Shown here: one piece after another, positions 7,755 through 14,113 of the stretch
How the letters are laid out: the number at the start of each line of letters is the position of its first letter
Numbering within the stretch: position 1 is the stretch's first letter
NCBI GenBank assembly: GCA_022559985.1
Contig: JAFJTR010000201.1
Span: forward strand, 1 to 14,113
Length of the DNA: 14,113 nucleotides
Direction of reading: 5' to 3'
Origin: Parastagonospora avenae f. sp. tritici 18332-5
Taxonomy: Eukaryota; Ascomycota; Dothideomycetes; Pleosporales; Phaeosphaeriaceae
Made by a program: the position numbers and the translations under genes
The notes under the pieces: generated by a model
What the model was told of the DNA's origin: nothing
The model's database searches: none
What the model saw: the letters and a program-made list of their open reading frames with translations, nothing else

Positions 7755-8867
7755 TTATTTCGGGTTTGCAAACTGCATTATCTGAGATAGAAGTAGCTTG
7801 GGAGGTAATCGAAGTTCGAAGGCAATCTCCCCGTACGACATGGTCTTATGGTGTGTTGCCCAGAAATACAAAGCTCTGTCCATATCTTCTTGAGCATAAA
7901 GTATGCCATGCTGGTTGTCTAACCACGACGAAAGATGTTGGGCGCTGATCTGGTGATATATCTGATGAACATGGGCCCAATACAGCTTCCCGCGCGCCAT
8001 TAGGGCAGTAGTGATGTGTTTCGGATGTCTGTCTTGACTGCTCAAGAGACAGCCTATTCGAGCCTTGATCTCTTCCGCAATAGAAGAGCGCAAGGAACTA
8101 TCGACAAGGGAAGAGCTCAAGATACTATCCAGTAACGCTTGTTGGTAGAATTTGTCGCGACGAAGTTGAAGACCTTGATGATAGGCGCTCATCTTTGCCG
8201 GCGCAGTCTCTACGTGCGTGGAAGGTTTAGCACCACTAGAGCTCATGTTGTGTGACGAGTGATGCATCGCAAGTTGCATCGTATGGAGATAGGATGCCAG
8301 ATTAGGATCAAGCTGCGAGGGATCGGTCAAATGGACTGGCGTTCCTGGAGCCTGGGCGGATGAGCGCTTGTCCTCGGACAAAATAGTTTCGGCCACTTCC
8401 AGACGTCTCCTTTTCCTTGCTGAAGTAGCGTCTGGTGATTGTATACGCGGATCTTTTCCTGATGTCGAATTTGGGGCCACTTGAATCCCTAGTCCTTCGT
8501 GACCCGTTTTGGTACTGGGATCCGACGACACGATGTGGTTCCCGGTGGAGGCTGGCGAATGGGACTTTGCAACGTTCTGAGCATCAGGTGGCGTAGCCGT
8601 TGCTTGTGAGGCGGTGATAAGCATCTCATGGGGCATCGGAAGTGTTTCGATGGAAGCATCCCGCTCACTGGGACACAAGACGAGCTCAGTGTCCGATGCA
8701 CGAGGAGATGGTGACAATGAAGGCTGACTTCGTGTCTTAGATGGTTCTACAAGGTCTGGTTAGGGCTGTAAATGGTGGTCTGATGCGTGAAGCATACTGG
8801 TCAAGGGCTCCGTTGATAAAGCCATGGTTTCTTTCTTGCGTGAGGCCTGGCGTGTCTTTGGTGCCAT
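7755..8867 (-). CDS. Uncharacterised, probably nuclear protein, 353 aa, one intron
   Basis: Model: exon 1 8867-8798, intron 8747-8797, exon 2 8746-7755. The intron is 51 nt, opens GTATGC and ends CTAAC followed 10 bases later by TTGTAG. It removes an in-frame TAA at 8760-8762 and keeps the frame, joining ...STEPLT to KPSKTRSQPS. The start is the ATG at 8867, with a CT-rich leader and a CATATAAG box about 60 bp upstream. The N-terminal half is Ser/Pro/Thr-rich and probably disordered, with basic RKK near residue 10 and a likely nuclear signal RKRRRLE at 134-140. The C-terminal part (about 210-353) looks folded and helical (LQLRRDKFYQQALLDSIL, GKLYWAHVHQIYHQI, MDRALYFWATHHKTMSYGEI). No known domain is recognised; a chromatin or transcription role is only a guess. 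It lies 737 bp downstream of the ferric reductase, on the same strand. Confidence 0.75.
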
Positions 8868-8925
8868 TCTTATGAAGAGTAAGACTATAGAAGGCTGTTC
8901 GAGACTGCCGGTCAAATTGCATCAT

Positions 8926-8933
8926 CTTATATG
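8926..8933 (-). promoter_or_regulatory. TATA-like box of the 353-aa protein gene
   Basis: CATATAAG on the minus strand lies 58 bp upstream of the ATG at 8867 and is followed by a pyrimidine-rich leader (CTTACTCTTCATAAG). This arrangement is common in front of fungal genes. Confidence 0.45.
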
Positions 8934-9603
8934 CCTACCTGAAGTAAATAGGAGGACAATAATGGTAAATCATTTTCCAAAAACCAAACGGTGTGTGAGG
9001 GCCACCTCGCCGCAGGGACAAGTCTTGTTCAGGTTCCACTAGTCTATGCGGCGCGCTTGTCAGATTCTGGATCTGGGCATAAGCGCTAGAGGTGGCTACA
9101 AAACTCAAGCCCGTACGGGCTTGGTGACCACAGGGAAACTTTAATGTGTGGGGTCTTCAGTTCCATGCAACACATCGGCGCCTAATCGCTAAAAAATTGT
9201 ACGAGCACAAAACCTGTGAGGGCAATGCAACCGTAGCTATTGGGGCGCCGCGCTGCCGTTGTAGCTGCCGGGTCGTTATTGCTAGCGCCTAGCGCGTTTG
9301 CATAAGCGTGCATAGGTACTTTGTCCGCGCGGGAGATGCGAATGCAAGGCACACTTAGAAGCAGGGTCTCTCTTTCTTCTTTGGGTTAGCATAACATTTA
9401 CGGAAAATAATCCATAGTACGATACACGGACACGGTAACATGGTTCGATAGTGGTGCAAATAACTAATTGTAATTAAGATAGAACTCCTACAATATTACG
9501 GATCCAGCCGAATTGAAATCAATGCTAACTATTCAAATACCATCCAAACTGCCCAGGTGCTCGCCATTCTTGTCCAAATCGACTCACAAATGATCGCTGC
9601 CCA
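8934..9603. other. Intergenic region between the ferric reductase 3' end and the 353-aa gene
   Basis: No gene was seen on either strand. It holds the 18-bp palindrome at 9106-9123 and a GC-rich patch at 9240-9310 with several GCGCC/GCTAGCGCC-like words. Promoter elements of the 353-aa gene should lie here. Confidence 0.5.
9106..9123. promoter_or_regulatory. Perfect 18-bp palindrome upstream of the 353-aa gene
   Basis: CAAGCCCGTACGGGCTTG is its own reverse complement with no spacer. It lies about 240 bp upstream of the ATG at 8867. A perfect palindrome of this length could bind a dimeric regulator. CGG half-sites of Zn2Cys6 proteins come to mind because CCG and CGG triplets face each other across TA, but no binding protein is known. 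Confidence 0.4.
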
Positions 9604-11296
9604 TTACGAGTACCGAACCTGTGATTTCTTACTTACAATGGTTTCTTCCGGATGAAAAGCTGCGTGCGAAAAATGTATGCTCTGCTTGCACAATTTTATA
9701 CCACGTCTGACACGTTGACCGAAATGAGGTGGCCCACATGCTATGGTTTCGTTACTCTCAATGCACCTCCTACACTTTCTCACTTTGTTTTCTTACCGGA
9801 GACGGCCATATTTCCAGCCTCTGTTAAGCTTTCTTTCTCAATGAACCAAGAAAGATCTAGTGACTGGTCATCGACAAACCACCGCTCAGAAATGGCCTTG
9901 GTTGTAAATTCGCTCGAAGATGTCGAATTTGAAGGAATGTAGAGAGCCAAAGTAAAGATCTGTCGTCGATCTGTGTCAAGGAGGCACAAAAGAAAGCGTT
10001 TTGCCCATTCTTCTTGATCTGTCGTGGATGGATCAATGCAGGCAACCAGTGCTTGTAATTCCATAACTTACCTGCTGTTTCGAGGAACCATAAAAGGGTT
10101 ATGCGTCGAACTCGCGCACTACGATTCTCATGGGCAATCAATAATTCGCGGATGGCGAGTAAGTGCGCCGCTATCCCGATACCACTTGCGATGAAAAGCA
10201 CCTTATCGTAGTTCGTGAATTGTTGAGTTTGCCCATAAGGTCCATCTACAAGTACCGATGTTTTGCGATGAGTAGCTGCAAAAATATCGTTACTAAAACC
10301 AGATTGCCGCTGGACAATAAGGTTAATGTCCGAACCTTCGGTCCAAGCGACAATGTATGGATGGGCCTGGAGAAATCCGCCATGGTGACGAGATATATTT
10401 GGTAGCGTCAAATAAACATACTGGCCAGGTTTAATCTGCCATGGCCTTCTCAGTGTGAGGGTGATATCCATTGCTTGTGATGAAGGATCATGACCTAGAT
10501 GGGGTGTGGAGATTGTGGCCTTTGAAGACTGGGAGCCGAGGTTTCGGTAACAAATGCGAATGGCCCAAAAGATTTGTTGTATGGGCCAGATACCAGAGGC
10601 TACTCCAAGTATAATAGCAGTCGATCGACTAGTGAGTGAAATGTGGAACCAAAGGATGAACACGATCGCTAACGCAAGTATGAGGTGCGTTTTGAGAAAA
10701 ATTTCGTACATAAATCTTCGAATGTACAAAAACGATGCAATCCCAAGTACTGCGAGTACGGAAAGCAACTAAGTCCAGTTAGTGACAAACTGGTTCATAA
10801 GCTTCCTGCTGATACTGACAATTGTTTGTAGCGTTGCGATGGGGGATTTAGATGTCGCGCGAATACCACCATGAACGAGGCCTTGAAGTACACATATCCG
10901 ACCAATCCAACGATGTATCAACGACAGCTGATCAGGTTGAAGGCGTAAGACTCTATCGATCAGAAGGCTTGTACGCCCACCAAGTAGCAGCGGGATGACA
11001 TTAAGGAGGAAAAGAGTCCCACACCTTTTTGCCAGCTCTGCGCGATCATTCAGACCATATAAACATGCTGTCACGTTTGCGGCAATAAGAACAAGGATGC
11101 TGATGGTTGAAGCCACATTAACATCGTCTGTACCAACCCTTCGATGGTAAACCAGAGTGTAGAAGAGCCTTTTACGCAAATAAGAAAGAATGATTGTTCG
11201 AGTAGATGTATCAACAAGGCTTAGTAACTTCCACAGTACTAGCAGGCCGAAACAAGACGCCAGAGCTATCGCGTAGGTAGTACTAACCTGCATCAT
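9604..11296 (-). CDS. Ferric-chelate reductase-like transmembrane flavocytochrome, 510 aa, four exons
   Basis: Model: exons 11296-10820, 10768-10072, 10018-9797, 9740-9604. Introns are 51, 53 and 56 nt (donors GTCAGT, GTAAGT, GTAAGA). The first has a textbook CTAAC and its acceptor creates the in-frame TAG at 10769. The family passes electrons from NADPH through FAD and two hemes across the membrane to reduce ferric iron, usually at the plasma membrane. Seen: several TM helices; heme-ligand pairs with canonical 13-residue spacing, His128/His142 (LIHRWIGRICVLQGLVHGG) and His187/His201 (KTHLILALAIVFILWFH); FAD region RPWQIKPGQYVYLTLP and HPYIVAW (295-301); NADPH region GPYG (335-338), FIASGIG (351-357) and CGPP (467-470). 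The last three exons give family-like sequence only when joined as stated (WFLETA-DQEEW; MAVS-ACGPP). At 510 aa it is short for the family, mainly from a very short N-terminus; an upstream exon is possible. The extreme C-terminus (VSKKSQVRYS) is uncertain. Confidence 0.88.
10769..10819 (-). other. Intron 1 of the ferric reductase gene (51 nt)
   Basis: It opens GTCAGT and has CACTAAC followed closely by GGACTTAG. Length is a multiple of three and both ends are in phase 0, so an unspliced message would stay in frame up to the TAG formed by the acceptor itself. Removing it joins SPIATLQTI to LLSVLAVLGI, a spacing that suits the loop between the two heme-binding helix pairs. The alternative is no intron and a nonsense codon in place of Gln. 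Confidence 0.72.
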
Positions 11297-11854
11297 TGTA
11301 GGTATCTAGGTAACTTCTGCGAGCTGGCACGGAGTATGGCTTACGTTTTAAACTGTGTCTCAACAAACATTCTTTACGTGCGCTCCCGGCTCCAAAATAA
11401 AAAAAAATCTTTTTTCCAAACGAATGTTTTTCATTGAACTGGAAATTCGATTTCAGAAAACACGCAATGGTTGCAACAAACCAAAAACCAGGAGGACCCA
11501 CGTGCTAACCCATACCGTGGTAGTTTATGAGATTAAAGTTTATGCGCGTCTACGGCGACTCCGGTGGGTGTGTCATCGGACCGAAAGCTACACACACGCG
11601 ACAGCGTCTATTCAGAACGTCCGATTGGAGGTTTGACCACTATCATTTGCTAGTTACTACCAATTCAGCATAGCTACGATGCTTGCCTGTTCCAATTCAA
11701 GCTTGCACATGAAGCGTAAGGCGGCGCCATCTAAGTGGGGCTGCGTTAGTACTTCTTGGCACGTTGGTCTTTCATCGGCTATATACAGGATGCTCCCTTG
11801 CAAGCTGTTATCGCACAGTACTCATTATCGTTGAACATTTGGTCAACTCTCAAT
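11297..11854. promoter_or_regulatory. Shared divergent promoter region (ferric reductase / MADS-like gene)
   Basis: These 558 bp separate the two start codons, which point away from each other. On the MADS-like side TATATA lies at 11780-11785, 70 bp before the ATG. A CACGTG E-box stands at 11499-11504, about 203 bp before the reductase ATG. Two TTATC words (GATAA on the other strand) lie at about 11808 and 11825. The siderophore-type GATA site ATCWGATAA was looked for and not seen. A poly-A/T patch marks 11398-11418. Confidence 0.5.
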
Positions 11855-12964
11855 ATGTCTGCTCAGCAGCAGAACGGTAATCATGGACCGCTACATCGCG
11901 ATGTATCGGGGGCTCGAAAACTTTACGAGCGGCGCAGAAGTGGACTCGACCGAAAGGCTAGAGATCTGGTCATGAAGGCATACAGACAGCACGGTGTAGA
12001 TGTTCAGGTTACCATCATCTACGAATTCGACGCAGGAACCGAGCCTGCTATGTTTCGCTCTCATCTGGACGGTCGAGGTCGCTGGTGGCCCACCTTGGAT
12101 GCGTTGGTGAGTAGACCTGCCCATCATCTCCCAAGGAGAGTGAGATTGACGAGCTGCTAGAAAGCAGATTGCGGCCCGAGGACAGCTGCAATGGTGGGAT
12201 TGAGCAAGGAAAACCTCGACCTGATTGGTTGGGCCAATTATCAGCAACAGCAACAGCAGCAACAGCAACAACACGGAAGTCATGCCATCCGACCCGCCAC
12301 CCCCAAAGTTATCGAAATGAAACCAGAGCTACCAGAGGACATACTAGCCTCCACGTTACCCTTCGATTCGAACAACACGTACGAGGATGGCTCAGTATAC
12401 GACAGTAGCTGCAATTCTTCAGAGGATTCTCAAGACGATTATTCTGCTTCAGAAGCAGAGGTTCAGCGTTCCAGACGGCCCAAGGAGTACTACAAGGTAC
12501 CAACTCACGCTCAACAACATAGTACCCCTCATCGTACTTCCCCCAAACGCTCCCGAGAAGAAGATGCTACTCAGATGCAATGGAATCTCCAAACTCCGCC
12601 ATCCCAGCCTGTCTTCCACCCAGGCTACGGAAATACCTATGGATACAACAACATGCCCAATACTGTGCCGATAGCGACACAGCAACATGGGATGTACAGT
12701 GCTTCGCCGCAAAGTGCCCCTTCCTCTATCGCCATGCTCCAACAATCCAATGCCAATATACCAGTCAACAGCTCTGATCTTTACAACAACTTTCCCAATG
12801 ATATGGGCATGGTGCAATCTTTTCCGGATCAGATGTCTCAGCTCTCGCATGGCTCATCACAGCTACCTGCAGTACCTCAGACGAAAAGGACACGGAAGAA
12901 CAAGCACGCTTCTGTGAATCGCAAAAGAGTTTCGACCCGACGCTCTAACACTAAGAGCATATGA
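11855..12964 (+). CDS. Putative transcription factor with divergent MADS-box-like N-terminus, 351 aa, one intron
   Basis: Model: exon 1 11855-12106, intron 12107-12160 (54 nt, GTGAGT ... ATTGAC ... GCTAG), exon 2 12161-12964. The start is the first ATG of the frame, with A at -3; the frame upstream has only a TTG. Residues 24-60 (YERRRSGLDRKARDL then VDVQVTIIYEF) resemble the second half of a MADS box, whose consensus is F.KRR.GL.KKA.EL followed by a hydrophobic strand of the D..V..II type. The basic RGKI-type first half is missing and about five residues are inserted before the strand. Then come ten Gln (112-121), an acidic patch (SSEDSQDDYSASEAE), Gln/Asn/Pro/Ser-rich sequence typical of activation domains, and a very basic tail (TKRTRKNKHASVNRKRVSTR). 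A nuclear DNA-binding regulator is likely but not proven. It is divergent from the ferric reductase, 558 bp away. Confidence 0.78.
12242..12271 (+). repeat. CAG/CAA triplet repeat coding ten Gln
   Basis: Ten consecutive Gln codons in a mixed CAG/CAA pattern lie in exon 2 of the MADS-like gene. The mixture of codons makes slippage slower than in a pure CAG tract, but length variation between strains would be expected. Confidence 0.95.
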
Positions 12965-13404
12965 ACTCCATTTACGCGCACTTGCATCGGGGCACAAGCA
13001 TATTGCTGTACGCATGTATACGTCCATACACACAAGTAGATTTCCACCACTCCTTACATTTCCCTGCTTCGTAGATTATAGTCCTAATGAAATTGAATTT
13101 GCACTACATTCTCACGAAGATGCTGTCGTATTTGTGGCATACATAGACCATTGCAATTCCTTTATACTTAATATCACGACATGTCATTTTGATTCAATTT
13201 ACCCACGACTCTAGTGAGTGAGAAGACCATGCAATCTACATGGTTACATAGCTGAGCAAGTACTAGGACCTCAGGATGAAAGAATAAGGACTGCAACTTC
13301 TCACCAGGGCAGACAGTTATTAGCAGCTTGAATGAAGCGTATACGACTATGAGCTATAGGTAAATACACCTAAGTCTACCGGCTGAGTCGCTGTCATTGC
13401 TCAT
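12965..13404. other. 3' flank of the MADS-like gene, no further gene seen
   Basis: It presumably contains the 3' untranslated region and polyadenylation site. A 66-codon plus-strand frame (13014-13214) has no recognisable features and is not called. Confidence 0.5.
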
Positions 13405-13406
13405 TA

Positions 13407-13548
13407 ACGTCCATCTATGCGTAGCGCAAATCACGATGTGCTGCAACTGACTAATCAACTTGCGAGCATCGTGGGAAAGTCTAAGATTCTCGCAAGTTAA
13501 TTTGTCAGTTGCGGCACACCATGATTTGCGTTACAATTAGATGGACGT
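13407..13548. mobile_element. MITE-like hairpin element, 142 bp
   Basis: Two 60-bp arms (13407-13466 and 13489-13548) are inverted copies differing at 9 positions, with a 22-base loop between them. Outer ends read ACGTCCATCTA and are flanked by TA on both sides (13405-13406 and 13549-13550), the duplication expected for Tc1/mariner-type elements. It has no coding capacity. The ends do not match those of the Fot1/pogo element at 1335-3464, so it would need a different transposase. Most of its length being inverted repeat makes it a foldback type; the transcript could form a long hairpin RNA. Confidence 0.8.
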
Positions 13549-13550
13549 TA

Positions 13551-14113
13551 CTTGTCATGCTATGAGTCTAACTAATCGATCTATTCGGCCGCTCGAAAGA
13601 TGGGTAAAACCGACATGTTGGCTTTTTTGTTTACTGCATCCACATTTATTAACAAAAAAACAATACAAGCTAGGGCCACCTAAGGTCGTCTTCAGCTTAA
13701 GAGATTATGGTTCATCTAGCTCTGATTAATTGAATTAAATTGAGACTTACTAACTTAACAGTGTTAAGTATGAAGCCCGACTTTCTGTGAAAAATGAAGC
13801 GAGGACTCAGCTACCTTCCTATTACAATGTATTAAACTTGATACAAGCCGCGCGTTACATATAATTACACTCATATTTCAAGTACTTCTAGTATTCAGAA
13901 AAAGTTACTTATGCCAAAGTGAATTCTCCCGCTCTAGGGAGCCGAAGCCCGACGTCCTTTTAAGCTAAGGCAACGACAATTGATTAGATCAGGAAATTCA
14001 AGAAATTAGTCTTATTGTCGGATCGTGAGTATCGGTAGGGACGTCGTCTGCTCAACACTGACCGCCGAGCTGACTCGATCCTTCTTCGATCCTACTTCGG
14101 CCCGACTTGCGTT
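13551..14113. other. AT-rich stretch ending in possible LTR-type repeat DNA
   Basis: No gene was recognised. CTTAACA-G-TGTTAAG (13754-13768) is an interrupted palindrome that looks like the TG...CA ends of LTRs set back to back. From 13762 the sequence begins TGTTAAGTATGAAGCCCGAC and later repeats the word GAAGCCCGAC (about 13944-13953). CTCTAGGGAGCC (13932-13943) is shared with 5883-5894. Near the end CGATCCTTCTT/CGATCCTACTT is a short tandem duplication. No second LTR or primer-binding site lies inside the window, so this is only a suspicion. Confidence 0.3.

Noticed and set aside
8760..8762. In-frame TAA near the start of the 353-aa protein gene taken as a broken gene
   Set aside because: It is part of the branch-point word CTAAC inside a canonical 51-nt intron (8747-8797) whose removal preserves the frame.
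10021..10071. Alternative C-terminus of the reductase by reading straight on after WFLETA (GKLWNYKHWLPAL...)
   Set aside because: This reads through a GTAAGT donor and loses similarity; splicing 10019-10071 restores family sequence leading to CGPP.
10769..10771. In-frame TAG in the ferric reductase taken as a nonsense mutation (Gln to stop, RIP-like)
   Set aside because: A 51-nt in-frame intron with GTCAGT, CTAAC and a TTAG acceptor ends exactly at this codon and gives a family-like loop length, so an intron is the simpler reading; not fully excluded.
11283..11501. 72-codon minus-strand frame overlapping the start of the ferric reductase
   Set aside because: It lacks an ATG at its start, is out of frame with the reductase and covers the promoter; likely chance.
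12449..12850. 133-codon minus-strand frame under the MADS-like gene
   Set aside because: Shadow of exon 2 of a well-supported gene; composition reflects antisense of Gln/Ser/Pro codons.

Overview
The window looks like nuclear DNA of a filamentous ascomycete (Pezizomycotina, quite possibly a Dothideomycete). The signs are spliced genes with 51-56 nt introns carrying GT..AG ends and CTAAC-type branch points, a Fot1/pogo-type DNA transposon of the kind common in these fungi, a DUF6601-like membrane protein, a fungal ferric reductase, and low gene density with many repeats. The lineage is inferred from gene families; no search was run.

Layout. (1) 2-637 (+): 3' part of a two-TM fungal membrane protein, cut by the window edge. 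(2) 1335-3464: a complete Fot1/pogo element, 2130 bp, with 59-bp terminal inverted repeats and a TA target duplication. Its minus-strand transposase (3365 to 1488) is broken by two in-frame TAA codons. (3) 3641-4259 (+): remnant of an unrecognised gene with in-frame stops and a frameshift. (4) 4363-4899 (-): acidic Ser/Asp-rich ORF with a five-fold 21-bp repeat. (5) about 4900-6730: gene-poor DNA with hairpins, a T16 tract and a 65-bp minisatellite. (6) 6730-6969 (-): possible small single-pass membrane protein. (7) 7755-8867 (-): unrecognised 353-aa probably nuclear protein, one 51-nt intron. (8) 9604-11296 (-): ferric-chelate reductase/NADPH-oxidase-like protein, four exons, 510 aa. (9) 11855-12964 (+): 351-aa putative transcription factor with a divergent MADS-box-like N-terminus, poly-Q and a basic tail, one 54-nt intron. 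(10) 13407-13548: 142-bp hairpin MITE flanked by TA. The last 350 bases resemble retrotransposon LTR-type DNA.

How the genes fit together. The ferric reductase and the MADS-like gene are divergently transcribed from a shared 558-bp intergenic region, the only gene arrangement here that suggests common regulation. The other genes look like independent units in a repeat-rich accessory stretch. Gene models with introns were rebuilt by hand from splice signals and reading-frame continuity. Two in-frame stops that at first look like mutations (at 8760 and 10769) are best explained as lying inside short introns. The two TAA codons in the transposase cannot be explained that way. I see no convincing new multi-gene system; the best candidates for novelty are the divergent MADS-like gene, the uncharacterised 353-aa protein and the two non-autonomous or decayed repeat elements.
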